64,000 bases of DNA from Bog-473 sp963836605 (lineage in GTDB: Bacteria; Actinomycetota; Acidimicrobiia; Acidimicrobiales; RAAP-2): positions 434,001-498,000 of the forward strand of contig CAWIKB010000014.1 of the NCBI GenBank assembly GCA_963836605.1, given 5' to 3'. Under the pieces are notes generated by a model. It saw only the letters and a list, made by a program, of their open reading frames with translations, ran no database searches and was not told where the DNA came from. The translations under genes and the position numbers were made by a program. This document shows positions 8,402 to 17,199 of this stretch, one piece after another (within the stretch, counting starts at the first letter, position 1; the number at the start of each line of letters is the position of its first letter).

Positions 8402-8570
8402 AAAGCCACATACGTGCTCGCAACACCAGGCTGGCTTGACTGGGGGCGTGACCTACAGCGCACCGGGAGCAACGTCAGTCTGGTGTACCCGATGGCTGGC
8501 GTTCTCGTCGTCCTCGGCCGCATGGGACCACCCTGGTGTGCCTGGCGAAGCAGATCGCGCTGCTCCAAAG

Positions 8571-9533
8571 ATGGGAATCACCATCTACGGGTGCGAGCAG
8601 GACGAGGCCCTCTTGTTCCGAGAGATGGCGCCTCACTTTGGCGTTGTGCCGACGGTCACCGAAGCCGCGGTATCAAATGCAAATGTCGAACTGGCCCTTG
8701 GAAATCGCTGCATAAGCGTCGGTCACAAGACTCACATCTCAGCGCCCATTCTTTTCGCGCTCCGGCAAGCCGGCGTGAGATACGTCTCCACAAGAAGCGT
8801 CGGATGCAACCATATCGACGTGACCAGTGCGGAGAGCCTGGGTATCTCCGTTGAGAATGTGGCCTATTCGCCCGACAGCGTGGCTGATTACACGCTGATG
8901 CTGATCCTGATGGCACTGCGAAATGCCAAAACCGTTCTCAGCCGTGCGCAGGTTCACGATTATCGATTGCATAATGCACGCGGGAGAGAACTCCGCGACA
9001 TGACCGTTGGGGTCATAGGAACGGGACGCATCGGCGTCGCGGTGATGGACAGGCTGGAGGGCTTCGGCTGCCACGTACTGGCCTCTGACCGTTTCCCCAA
9101 AACCTCTGCCGACTACCTGCCTCTGGATGAGCTGCTCCGGCAGTGCGATGTGGTGACGCTCCACACGCCACTCAAACCCGACACCCACCATCTCCTGAAC
9201 CGTCAACGTATTGAGCAGATGAGGCACGGCGCGTTCATTGTCAACACGGGACGCGGCTCACTTCTCGATACCGAGGCTCTTCTCCCCGCGTTGGAAAGCG
9301 GCCGACTCGGGGGCGCTGCGTTGGATGTCCTCGAAGGCGAGGAAGGAGTCTTCTACGCCGACCACAGCCAGAGGCCCATGGAGAACCAACTGTTGTTGCG
9401 GTTACAACAGTTACCGAATGTGCTGATCACTCCGCACACCGCCTACTACACAGGTCGTGCCCTGAGCGATACCGTCGAAAGTACTCTCCACAATTGCCTG
9501 CGTTTTGAAAGTAGAGCAACGTGGAGAGGTTGA
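8571..9533 (+). CDS. vanH: D-lactate dehydrogenase of glycopeptide resistance
   Basis: 320 residues from ATG 8571 (MGITIYGCEQDEA). NAD-dependent 2-hydroxyacid dehydrogenase: RSVGCNHID, ENVAYSPDSVADYTL, Rossmann VGVIGTGRIG, NTGRGSLLD (substrate Arg) and PHTAYYT (catalytic His), with the VanH-typical LEGEEGVFYAD. It reduces pyruvate to D-lactate for VanA. The frame is open upstream; GTG 8538 (VPGEADRAAPK) or GTG 8448 could be used, since some homologues have N-terminal extensions. No strong Shine-Dalgarno supports any choice. Its 3' end overlaps vanA by 13 nt. Confidence 0.93.
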   Translation: MGITIYGCEQDEALLFREMAPHFGVVPTVTEAAVSNANVELALGNRCISVGHKTHISAPILFALRQAGVRYVSTRSVGCNHIDVTSAESLGISVENVAYSPDSVADYTLMLILMALRNAKTVLSRAQVHDYRLHNARGRELRDMTVGVIGTGRIGVAVMDRLEGFGCHVLASDRFPKTSADYLPLDELLRQCDVVTLHTPLKPDTHHLLNRQRIEQMRHGAFIVNTGRGSLLDTEALLPALESGRLGGAALDVLEGEEGVFYADHSQRPMENQLLLRLQQLPNVLITPHTAYYTGRALSDTVESTLHNCLRFESRATWRG

Positions 9534-10555
9534 AAGTCGCCATCCTCTTCGGCGGTTGTTCCGAAGAGCATGCCATCTCCGTGAAATCCGCGTGCGAGGT
9601 CGCAACGAACCTCGACCTCGAAAAGTATGAGCCGTTCTACATCGGGATCACCAAAGGTGGTGCGTGGAAGCTGTGCGACGGCCCAGACGCTGTGTGGGAC
9701 AACGGCACGTGCCGTCCGGCAATGCTGTCACCGGACAGAAGCGTGCACGGACTGCTTGTTCTGGGGCAGGGACACTACGAAATGATCCGTGTGGACCTGG
9801 TGTTTCCCGTTCTCCATGGCAGACTTGGTGAGGACGGGGCGATACAAGGTTTGTTGGAGCTTTCCGGTATCCCCTACGTAGGTTGCGATGTCCAGAGTTC
9901 TGTTCTGTGCATGGACAAGTCCCTGGCCTATGTCGTTGCGAGAAACGCCGGAATCGCGACGCCCAAGTTCTGCACCCTTACCGCGAGCGAGGATATGGAT
10001 CCCGACCGGCTTACCTATCCCGTCTTCGTGAAGCCGGCCCGTTCAGGTTCATCGTTCGGCGTCAGTCGTGTACGTCAGAAGCAACAGCTGCCGAGTGCCG
10101 TGGAAGCCGCCAGGCAGTATGACTCGAAGGTGTTGATTGAAGAGGCTGTCGTCGGCAGCGAGGTGGGATGCGCGATCTTGGGGATCGGCTCGTCATTGAT
10201 CGCGGGCGAGCCAGATCGGATTTCGCTCTCTCGTGGGTTCTTCAGGATCCATCAGGAGAATCAGCCTGAACGCGGTTCTGAAAACTCCACATGCATCGTT
10301 CCCGCCGACATTTCCGCTGAGGCGCGCGAGCTCGTTCAGGCGACAGCAAAAACCCTCCATTGCGCCTTGGGATGCAGGGGACTGTCGAGGGTGGACATGT
10401 TCCTAAGAGAAGATGGAACCGTAGTCCTGAACGAGGTCAACACGCTGCCCGGTATGACCTCGTACAGTCGCTATCCGAGAATGATGGCAGCCGCGGGACT
10501 GTCGCTCGCCGATGTGATCGACCGGATCGTGTCGTCGGCATTGAGCGGCAAGTGA
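9521..10555 (+). CDS. vanA: D-alanine--D-lactate ligase, VanA type
   Basis: 344 residues from GTG 9521. ATP-grasp ligase: FGGCSEEHAISVKSA, LHGRLGEDGAIQG, GIPYVGCD, VFVKPARSGSSFGV, SRVDMFL and NEVNTLPGMTSYSRYP. The omega-loop region reads FRIHQENQPERGSEN, with the His typical of D-Ala-D-Lac ligases rather than the Tyr-Lys pattern of Ddl. It makes D-Ala-D-Lac, which replaces D-Ala-D-Ala in lipid II and lowers vancomycin affinity. It overlaps vanH and vanX, so the three are coupled. Base composition is visibly less GC-rich than most neighbours (32 of 60 in 9601-9660). Confidence 0.95.
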   Translation: MERLKVAILFGGCSEEHAISVKSACEVATNLDLEKYEPFYIGITKGGAWKLCDGPDAVWDNGTCRPAMLSPDRSVHGLLVLGQGHYEMIRVDLVFPVLHGRLGEDGAIQGLLELSGIPYVGCDVQSSVLCMDKSLAYVVARNAGIATPKFCTLTASEDMDPDRLTYPVFVKPARSGSSFGVSRVRQKQQLPSAVEAARQYDSKVLIEEAVVGSEVGCAILGIGSSLIAGEPDRISLSRGFFRIHQENQPERGSENSTCIVPADISAEARELVQATAKTLHCALGCRGLSRVDMFLREDGTVVLNEVNTLPGMTSYSRYPRMMAAAGLSLADVIDRIVSSALSGK

Positions 10556-11166
10556 CGGTGCACGAGGACTTTGTCTTTGTCGACGAGTTCGTATCGGGAA
10601 TACGTTGGGATGCGAAGTACGCCACGTGGGACAATTTCACCGGCAAGCCGGTGGACGGATATCTTGCAAATCGAATCGTCGGTTCGCGGACGTTGTGCGG
10701 TGCTCTGAGAAGAGCGCGCGAGAGGGCAGGAACCCTGGGCTTCGGCCTGCTTCTTTGGGATGGGTACCGCCCTCAGCGCGCGGTGGATTGTTTTCTGCGC
10801 TGGTCGAAACAGCCGGAAGATGGCCGGACGAAACGAGGGCACTATCCGAACATCGACCGGTCCGAGATCGTCGCTCAGGGATACGTGGCCGCGAAGTCGG
10901 GCCACAGTCGGGGCAGCACCGTTGACTTGACGCTTTATCATTTGGCCACCGGAGAACTCGCTCCAATGGGCGGGGACCATGATGTAATGGATCCGATCTC
11001 CCATCATGGCGCAAGAGGAATCACGGGAGTCGAAGCGAGAAACCGTCAATATCTCCGTTCCATCATGGAGGACTGCGGGTTTAGCCCATACGATTGCGAG
11101 TGGTGGCACTACACGCTGAAACACGAACCGTATCCACACACCTATTTTGATTTTCCCATCACGTAG
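10552..11166 (+). CDS. vanX: D-Ala-D-Ala dipeptidase
   Basis: 204 residues from GTG 10552, overlapping the vanA stop (GTGA); GTG 10558 is an alternative. WDAKYATWDNFTGKPVDGY, LLLWDGYRP (active-site Arg), SGHSRGSTVDLTLY (zinc His and Asp) and EWWHYTL (catalytic Glu, zinc His) are all present, and the length matches VanX (about 202). It hydrolyses normal D-Ala-D-Ala so that only the depsipeptide enters the wall. It completes the minimal H-A-X set; no vanY, vanJ or vanK follows. Confidence 0.95.
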   Translation: MTVHEDFVFVDEFVSGIRWDAKYATWDNFTGKPVDGYLANRIVGSRTLCGALRRARERAGTLGFGLLLWDGYRPQRAVDCFLRWSKQPEDGRTKRGHYPNIDRSEIVAQGYVAAKSGHSRGSTVDLTLYHLATGELAPMGGDHDVMDPISHHGARGITGVEARNRQYLRSIMEDCGFSPYDCEWWHYTLKHEPYPHTYFDFPIT

Positions 11167-11219
11167 TTGAGCACCACTGGCTTGCACCAGGTGTCAGCTT
11201 CGAGCAGCCACAGCCTGTC

Positions 11220-11536
11220 CTACTTCTGACGGGTCCCTCCGGGCGAGCTGTCCTCGAGCTGATCGGCTACCACGGACATTGCCCGAGCGACCACCTCGAT
11301 ACACGTCGCGTCCAGGTGATCAAAAAACCGCGTCCGAACGCTTTCCAGGTGTACTGGCCACGCTGCCCTCAACTTCGCCATACCTCTGGACAAAGATGCA
11401 TGATCGTGGTGTATTCGCTGACCGTCAGACCGCTTCCCTGGACCAGATCGGAGTCAAGGCATCGAGGGAGGGCCTTGACGATGACCATGAGCGCTCGCCA
11501 CAGGGATTCTTCCGCTGGGGAAGTCTTGCTGGTCAT
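11220..11536 (-). pseudogene. MarR-family regulator with an internal deletion
   Basis: ATG 11536 with AGGAG upstream starts MTSKTSPAEESLWRALMVIVKALPR...SGLTVSEYTTIMHL, the N-terminal helices of a MarR protein. The frame then turns to junk and stops at 11369. The C-terminal dimerisation helices (LRAAWPVHLESVRTRFFDHLD, ending QK) follow immediately in another frame, to TAG at 11220. The roughly 60-residue winged-helix DNA-binding region between them is missing, so the protein cannot bind DNA. It is divergent from the SDR at 11730 and probably was its repressor. Confidence 0.72.
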
Positions 11537-11645
11537 TGATCTCCTCGTTTCGCTCCTCGGAGTGGCGATCACCACCCGTCTCATGGACGGACAAGCCCGT
11601 CACGAGAGGACACATGCCAACGATGGACAGTGACGAGACTGTCGT

Positions 11646-11688
11646 CCCGTCACCCTGCTACAGTGACGGGATAAGAGTCTTATCACTG
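11646..11688. promoter_or_regulatory. Nested palindromes upstream of the SDR gene
   Basis: Three overlapping dyads: CCCGTCAC-9 nt-GTGACGGG (11646-11670), the perfect ATAAGA-g-TCTTAT (11671-11683) and CAGTGA/TCACTG (11661-11688). They lie between the broken marR and the SDR, 42 bp or more before its ATG. Such dyads are typical MarR operators. Confidence 0.5.
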
Positions 11689-11729
11689 GGTCGGCCGGCA
11701 AGGCCGCTCATCTCGCTGGAGGTTCAGAC

Positions 11730-12611
11730 ATGCGTGTTTTCGTGACCGGGGCCACCGGAGGGATCGGTTCCGTGCTCGTCCCTGAGCTGATGACCGCACG
11801 CCATGAGGTTCTGGGCCTGGCCCGATCCGACGCCTCGGCGCGGGCCCTCACCGCCGCCGGAGCCTCGGTGATGCGCGGGGATCTCAACGACCCCGAGAGT
11901 CTGCGCGCGGGCGCCGCACAGTCCGACGGGGTGATCCACCTGGCCTTCGGCGCCGACTTCAACGACTTCGAGAAGTCGGTGGCGCGGGAGTCACTGGCAG
12001 TCGAAACGTTCGGCGCCGCCCTCGAGGAGAGCGGCAAGCCACTGGTCATCGCATCGGGCACGCCCGCCGTGCCCGGGCACACATCGACCGAGGCGGATGC
12101 CTTCCCCACCGGCGGACCCGTGGGCGGCCGCGGCCGCAATGCCCAAGCAGTCCTTGACCTGGCCGAGCGTGGCGTCCGTTCCGCGGTCGTCCGTCTGCCC
12201 CGGTCGGTCCATGCCGCGGGCGAGCGCTGTGGATTCGCCTCGGTGCTCATTGAGAGCGCCCGGAGCGCCGGGGTCTCCGGCTATGTCGGCGACGGCACCC
12301 AACGCTGGCCAGCCGTGCACCGCCTCGACGCCGCCCAACTCTTCCGGGTGGTCCTCGAGCAAGCCCCGCCCGGAACGGTGGCCCACGCCGTCGCTGACGA
12401 GGGTGACACCATGCGCTCCATCGCCGAAGTCATCGGCCGCCAGCTCGATCTACCGGTCGCTGCCGTCCCAATGGAGAACTTCGGGTTCCTCAGCCACATC
12501 TTCGCCACCGACCAACCATCTTCGAGCGCACTGACGCGAGAGAAGTTCAGCTGGAACCCCACCCATCCGAGCCTGCTCGAAGACCTCGAGGCGGGGAGCT
12601 ATCCGGCCTGA
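11730..12611 (+). CDS. Extended SDR / NAD-dependent epimerase-like protein
   Basis: 293 residues from ATG 11730, with TGGAGG upstream. VTGATGGIGSVLVPEL (atypical GxxGxxG Rossmann), LARSDASARAL, RGDLNDPESL, GVIHLAF and GVSGYVGDGTQRWPAVHRLDAAQLFR, the usual layout of extended SDRs acting on small sugars or quinone-like substrates. The canonical YxxxK is not obvious: GRGRNAQAVL occupies that region. It is close in sequence to the SDR at 47.3 kb (shared GVSGYVGDG, NRW/QRW and SLLEDLE). Substrate unknown. Confidence 0.82.
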   Translation: MRVFVTGATGGIGSVLVPELMTARHEVLGLARSDASARALTAAGASVMRGDLNDPESLRAGAAQSDGVIHLAFGADFNDFEKSVARESLAVETFGAALEESGKPLVIASGTPAVPGHTSTEADAFPTGGPVGGRGRNAQAVLDLAERGVRSAVVRLPRSVHAAGERCGFASVLIESARSAGVSGYVGDGTQRWPAVHRLDAAQLFRVVLEQAPPGTVAHAVADEGDTMRSIAEVIGRQLDLPVAAVPMENFGFLSHIFATDQPSSSALTREKFSWNPTHPSLLEDLEAGSYPA

Positions 12612-12628
12612 CGCAGAGGTCTCGGAAG

Positions 12629-13672
12629 TCAAGAGTCGGCTGCCCGAGCATCTGCGGCGATGCGACGAACAATCGTTGCCGCCGGCGCGCTACTCAGTTG
12701 GCGCCACCCGGTACCGGCCCAGAGATTGGGGACGTTGGTGTCGCCCGCCGAGATGGCGGCAACGCGAAGCGGGCGAGTGAGGTGGTGCACCTCGGGATAC
12801 GCCTGTGGGGCACGCCCGCCATGTTCCAGAGCGAATCGGTTCGCCAGCCCGCGGGCGAAGCGCCCGCTGTAGGCGCGCGTGAGGACTGTCTCAGGGTAGA
12901 GGGCCTCGAGGAGTGCCTGCCGGTACGGAACAGAGGTCCCTGCCTCGGGCGTACAGAGAAACGCGGTGCCCAGCTGGACCGCGATCGCTCCTGCTCCCAG
13001 CACCGCCGCAACGCCGCTTCCGTTCATGATCCCCCCACTGCCAATCGCCGGCACATCGGTCGTCTCGCAGATCTCGGCGAGGAGCGACAAAAGGGGTGTG
13101 CGGTTGGCGGAGAGATCAGCGAAGCCGCCCTGGTGGCCGCCCGCCTCGGTGCCTTGCACGATGAGTACATCCGTACCTACCTCTGCGGCGAGGCGGGCCT
13201 CGAACACCGACGTGACGGTCACCCCGACCCGGATATCTGCACGGTGCAGCCGGTCGACGATCTCCGCGGTCGGGCAGCCGAACGTGAAACTGACGAGATG
13301 TACGTGAGTTGATGCAACTACCTCCAGTTTCAATTCATACGCGTCGTCCTCCCAGCGAGCTTCTCCCAGAGCGACCCCCAGTCCTTCTGCTTCGGGCTGC
13401 AACGTCGTCGCATACGCGGCGACCTCGTTCGGATCTCCCGGTGTGGAGGGAACGAACAGATTCACCCCAAAGCCGGCGGCGGTCAACGTGCGCGTCTTCG
13501 CGATGGCGTCGTGTAGGGCGTCCACCGACAAGTATCCAGCGGCGACAAAGCCGTACCCGCCGGCGTTCGAGACGGCGGCCGTCAGGGCCGGAGTGGAGGG
13601 TCCACCCGCCATCGGCGCTTGGACGATTGGCAATTGGCTCGGCAGACTCACGTCCCCCAAAGTCTTGCTCAT
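12629..13672 (-). CDS. Nitronate monooxygenase / 2-nitropropane dioxygenase-like flavoprotein
   Basis: 347 residues. TIM-barrel FMN enzyme: LPIVQAPMAGGPSTPAL at the N-terminus, GFVAAGYLS, FGVNLFVPS, VQGTEAGGHQGG (FMN phosphate and catalytic His region), PAIGSGGIMNG and VQLGTAFL. These are hallmarks of the NMO family, which oxidises alkyl nitronates; some members are instead enoyl reductases. It is followed downstream (convergent, 18 bp) by the SDR at 11.7 kb and lies downstream of the DUF3237 remnant. Confidence 0.88.
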   Translation of the reverse strand: MSKTLGDVSLPSQLPIVQAPMAGGPSTPALTAAVSNAGGYGFVAAGYLSVDALHDAIAKTRTLTAAGFGVNLFVPSTPGDPNEVAAYATTLQPEAEGLGVALGEARWEDDAYELKLEVVASTHVHLVSFTFGCPTAEIVDRLHRADIRVGVTVTSVFEARLAAEVGTDVLIVQGTEAGGHQGGFADLSANRTPLLSLLAEICETTDVPAIGSGGIMNGSGVAAVLGAGAIAVQLGTAFLCTPEAGTSVPYRQALLEALYPETVLTRAYSGRFARGLANRFALEHGGRAPQAYPEVHHLTRPLRVAAISAGDTNVPNLWAGTGWRQLSSAPAATIVRRIAADARAADS

Positions 13673-13752
13673 GCACGCCCTCCCGAGAGAATCGACTCAC
13701 CCGCCAGTTCGTCCATCCACCGAGGATCTGGTCGGCCACGTCGTTGAAGAGT

Positions 13753-14108
13753 TCACGCGACGAGGTAGACCTCGTAGATCACCCCTCCAGGTTGGCGTCC
13801 AGCGACGCTGATGAATACCCCCTTGTTCAGCCAGTCCAGCTCCGTTGCCGCTGTCTCGATCTGCGCTGACGTGCGGAACACGTATTCGCTCGCGTCGACC
13901 TCCTCACCGCGACCGAGACGGGCGAGAACCTCCACGCTGCCGTGGCGCACGCCTTGCGAACGAACGTAGAGCAGGTCACCGTGATCAGTTTGCAGTGTGA
14001 CGCGGATATCTCCGAGCGCAGTGCCGTCTGGTTGAACGATTTGCCAATCGGCGCTGCCTCCCGGGAGGAGAGGCCGTTGAGTTCAGGCCCAGCAAATGTT
14101 CGGGAAGC
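13753..14108 (-). pseudogene. DUF3237-family protein, frameshifted
   Basis: The downstream part reads GGSADWQIVQPDGT, DIRVTLQTDHGDLLYVRSQGVRHG and EYVFRTSAQIETA...WLNKGVFISVAGRQPGGVIYEVYLV, which is DUF3237. Upstream, TFAGPELNGL belongs to the same family but lies in a different frame: an extra TC dinucleotide at about 14070 (CTCTCCTC) separates the frames, and the frame of the downstream part meets a TGA just upstream. The N-terminal 40 or so residues are not recognisable. Confidence 0.5.
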
Positions 14109-14275
14109 CGCGTGCTCATACTGCGCTTCTGATGGGGGCCGTCCGGCGTCGTGGTGCAGCGCGTCCTGGCCCCGAACCAGCGAGAGGACGGCCTGACGCC
14201 AACCGAAGATCCAGACAGCCGTCGGCGGGCCACCCGATCGAGCTCGAGTTGTCGTGTGTCCGTTGTCAGCTCACT

Positions 14276-16660
14276 CTATTGAGTGGCTCCGTTATTCACG
14301 ATCGGTTGGTACGGCCTGCAGGGCTCGTTCCGCAGGCTCGGGCACGCTGGGAGAGACGTGGGTACCTGCACATCCGGAACGACCGGCAGGGTGAGGCTCG
14401 ACGGCATCGAGGTGGAGAAGGCGATCGATACGGTCGCCGCCCCATTGGGAACCGTCTGCCCGAAGGACCACACGGGCTGGGTACCGTTGGGCGCAGAAAT
14501 CGTCACACGCACGCGCGATCCCGCACGGTAGACGTGCCCCTCGTAGTACAGAGGAATGGCGATCTCGACGAACTTGCCCGCCGGCATGGGCGCAACGTCG
14601 GCCTTCGTAAAACTGGGGATCGGGTCGACCACTGTGCTCGGCGTATCGAATTCGTTGTGGGAACCGGTGGACAGCTTGCGCTCGCTCGCTCGTATCCAGC
14701 CGTTCTGGACGAACGTCTCGTTCCCGTCCGGCCGGACCTCGCTGACGGTTGCTTGAAGGTCGACATCGGAGGTCGATGAACGCACCCAGACGTACACGGC
14801 GCCGCCACCGATCACTGTTGTGTTCGTCGTCAACGGGGCCGACACAAAGGAGACCGCGGAGCCCGGCGGGTACTGTTGCCAATTCCATTGCCACTGCGAT
14901 GCGTTGCCCCACAAGCCGCCACCACCAGTGTTGCTTCCGTAGTCGGTGAGTGGGAGTGTGCGTGGGTTCGAGGTGTACCAGTCGATGCCCCCAACCGCGG
15001 GTGGCTGGTTGGCGAGCGTCCCATTTGTCCCGAGGTACCAGGTCTGGGCGATCGTTCCTGGAATGGGGAACGACGAGAAGTCCTCCTCGAAGCCAGGATA
15101 GGGGTCGCCCGCGCTCGAGGTTCTGGTGAGCGAGGACCCGGCGCCGTTGTCGAAGAGCACCCGGATCTCAGGCAGCTTCTCGAAGGAGGCGAGAGCGGCA
15201 TCGTACGTCGGGATCACCTGGATCGGGTCGAGCGGCAGCGTGATTGGATCCGTCGCAGGAATGCCCATGGCCTGCTCGTAGATGACCGGCGCGGCGGCTC
15301 GGATGACCCCCGATTCAACGACGGGTGCTTGGTGCGCGACGAACAACTCGAGGAAGTCGTACCATCGGTTGAAGGTGGCCGGATCGAGCGAGTCGATGTG
15401 GGCACCATTGGTGAAGGTGAACCACTTCTGGCTCGTCCCGGTGAACCGCGAGGCCAATTCCGGACAGTGTCCACCCGTCTGCTCGTCTTCCCATTGGCAA
15501 GCCATGAAGACCGGCACGTTGATCTTGTTGACGAAGGTGTCCGGGTCCAAGGGGTCCGCGACTGCTGGGTTGTAATACGAGTTGGAGGTGATCTCGGACA
15601 TGAGGTTGGTTGCTTCACCATGAAGGTCTTGGTTCGCCGCACACGTCGCGTCGCCGTTTTGGATCTGCTGATACGCCCAAGGCTGTCCGCTGTTGGGTCC
15701 AGCCGGTTCGGCGTCCACTTGGCGCTGCTTGGCCCAGGCGACTGCGAAGCCTGTGTTCAAGATGCCACCGGGAAACAGCGTCGACGCTGTCGCATCGATT
15801 GTCGAGAGCGGCGCGATGGCCGCGAGGTCGGGCGGATCGAGTTGCGACACGAAGAGCTGACTGATCGCGCCATATGAGATGCCTATCATCCCGACCTTGT
15901 GGTTGAGAACCCACGGCTGGTGGGCGATCGTCTCAATGACGTCATACCCGTCGAGATTCTGCAGGGACTCGAAGAAGTCGTAGGCCCCGCCCGAGCAGCC
16001 GGTGCCGCGCATGTTCACGTCGACGACCGCGAAGCCCATGAGATTCGCCAGTACGGCAATACCGTTCTCGGGTCCGGCAGGATCCGCGTACCCGTAGCCC
16101 GAATATTCGATAAGCGTCGGGTATGGAGGAAGGTAGTCAGTGGGGCCATTCGGCAGGGGAGTACCGGGAGGCAATCCAGATAGGCCGGCTGGGTCAGTCG
16201 GCGGATGTACATCGATGGCGAGCTGCGTCCCGTCGCGGGTAGTGAGGTACTGGTACCCGTTGTCGGAGATGGTTTGGTTGTAGATACCCGGATCCCAAGG
16301 CGCTGCGGCATCGGAATGCACCGTGAGCGGCGCCGACGCAGCTCCGTTTGCGCTCACGTGCACCCGGTACCCGTTCCCTGGCGGAACGTTGCGAAACAGA
16401 AGGCCACCGAGCGGATCTGCTGTCTGCGTGGAGAGGGTCTTTCCGCCGGGCGTGATGAGCGATGCCTGTGCCGAGGATGCCAGACCGGTCACGTACACCT
16501 GCTTGGCACTGCCGACAGCGTTGAACGCCGGAGTCGACGCCGCAGTGCGGGCGACCGGAACCACGCTCACGACAACCCAGACACTGATTGTCATTGCCAC
16601 TATGAGCGCCGTGCGCCCTGCGGCGGTGCCTTTCCTGAGCTGGGTGCGGGCAGTGGTCAT
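14276..16660 (-). CDS. Secreted CocE/NonD-type hydrolase (X-Pro dipeptidyl-peptidase S15-like)
   Basis: 794 residues. A signal peptide or anchor (TALIVAMTISVWVVVSVVPVARTAAS) is followed by an Ig-like segment (residues about 45-115), then the catalytic alpha/beta-hydrolase: MRGTGCSGG, nucleophile elbow GISYGAIS, WEDEQ acid region and NGAHIDS histidine. The C-terminal jelly roll (about 560-790) holds DVDLQATVSEVRPDG and the YRAGSRVRVTIS segment diagnostic of PepX_C. Probably an extracellular esterase or peptidase. It is monocistronic by spacing. Confidence 0.88.
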   Translation of the reverse strand: MTTARTQLRKGTAAGRTALIVAMTISVWVVVSVVPVARTAASTPAFNAVGSAKQVYVTGLASSAQASLITPGGKTLSTQTADPLGGLLFRNVPPGNGYRVHVSANGAASAPLTVHSDAAAPWDPGIYNQTISDNGYQYLTTRDGTQLAIDVHPPTDPAGLSGLPPGTPLPNGPTDYLPPYPTLIEYSGYGYADPAGPENGIAVLANLMGFAVVDVNMRGTGCSGGAYDFFESLQNLDGYDVIETIAHQPWVLNHKVGMIGISYGAISQLFVSQLDPPDLAAIAPLSTIDATASTLFPGGILNTGFAVAWAKQRQVDAEPAGPNSGQPWAYQQIQNGDATCAANQDLHGEATNLMSEITSNSYYNPAVADPLDPDTFVNKINVPVFMACQWEDEQTGGHCPELASRFTGTSQKWFTFTNGAHIDSLDPATFNRWYDFLELFVAHQAPVVESGVIRAAAPVIYEQAMGIPATDPITLPLDPIQVIPTYDAALASFEKLPEIRVLFDNGAGSSLTRTSSAGDPYPGFEEDFSSFPIPGTIAQTWYLGTNGTLANQPPAVGGIDWYTSNPRTLPLTDYGSNTGGGGLWGNASQWQWNWQQYPPGSAVSFVSAPLTTNTTVIGGGAVYVWVRSSTSDVDLQATVSEVRPDGNETFVQNGWIRASERKLSTGSHNEFDTPSTVVDPIPSFTKADVAPMPAGKFVEIAIPLYYEGHVYRAGSRVRVTISAPNGTQPVWSFGQTVPNGAATVSIAFSTSMPSSLTLPVVPDVQVPTSLPACPSLRNEPCRPYQPIVNNGATQ

Positions 16661-16828
16661 CGGGGTCCTTTACCCAGGTAGCGACTCATGTGTTCTCACC
16701 GGCATGCGGCGTCCGACCCCCAGACGAATGATGCATTCGGGCCCCTGTGAGCTGCCGTCCGGAAAGAGCCGACAAGGCTTCTGTCGTGATATCGATTCAC
16801 CCATAACGCCAGAAGGACCACTTACTTG

Positions 16829-16881
16829 CGACGATCAGCGGTCGACGATCAGCGTTTGACGATCAGCGCCGAAGATCACCG
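16829..16881. repeat. 14-bp tandem repeat array
   Basis: Unit tGACGATCAGCGnn occurs at 16829-16840, 16843-16854 and 16857-16868, with a degenerate fourth copy (GAAGATCACCG) at 16871-16881 and a further GACGATCA at 16889. The 14-bp period is too short for CRISPR. It lies at the 3' end of the DUF385 remnant. Confidence 0.75.
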
Positions 16882-17199
16882 CCAGGCGGACGATCAACCT
16901 TGGCGATGAGCTCGAGGATGACGACGGGAATCTGGCGAGAGGTTCGACGCACGGCGGACGCGACGGACGGGGACTCCGCCACCAATTGCTCGGTCACCTT
17001 GCGGCGTTCCTCGGGAGCCGCCACGCGAGCCCGAACCGACCACATCTGTGACCCCATTTCCACCGTGGTTGTCGGGTGGGCTCCCTGAGTTGGCGCCGAA
17101 GTGATGCAGCAACAGCAACGACAGATCTTGGAGCCCGCTGACCACCCCACCGCGGGCGCGAACCTCCGAAATGACCTGTTCGTCGAAAGTGTCAGTCAC
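16863..17199 (-). pseudogene. DUF385 deazaflavin-dependent nitroreductase-like gene, internal deletion
   Basis: GTG 17199 with AAGGAG upstream, overlapping the stop of the F420 reductase gene (GTGACTGA), begins TDTFDEQVISEVRARGGVVSG...LLLLHHFGANSG, the DUF385/F420-binding N-terminus. In another frame follow TTTVEMGSQMWSVRARVA and RRTSRQIPVVILE, the C-terminal half. About 45 residues between GANSG and the NPTTTVE region, normally holding the F420-contacting strand, are missing. The remnant still shows the operon once encoded a third F420 enzyme. Confidence 0.68.

Noticed and set aside
11167..11220. vanJ, vanK or vanY downstream of vanX
   Set aside because: No frame with Fem-type or DD-carboxypeptidase motifs; the next recognisable sequence is the MarR remnant.
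16829..16881. CRISPR-like array
   Set aside because: Unit is 14 bp with 2-bp variable positions; no spacers of CRISPR length and no cas genes.
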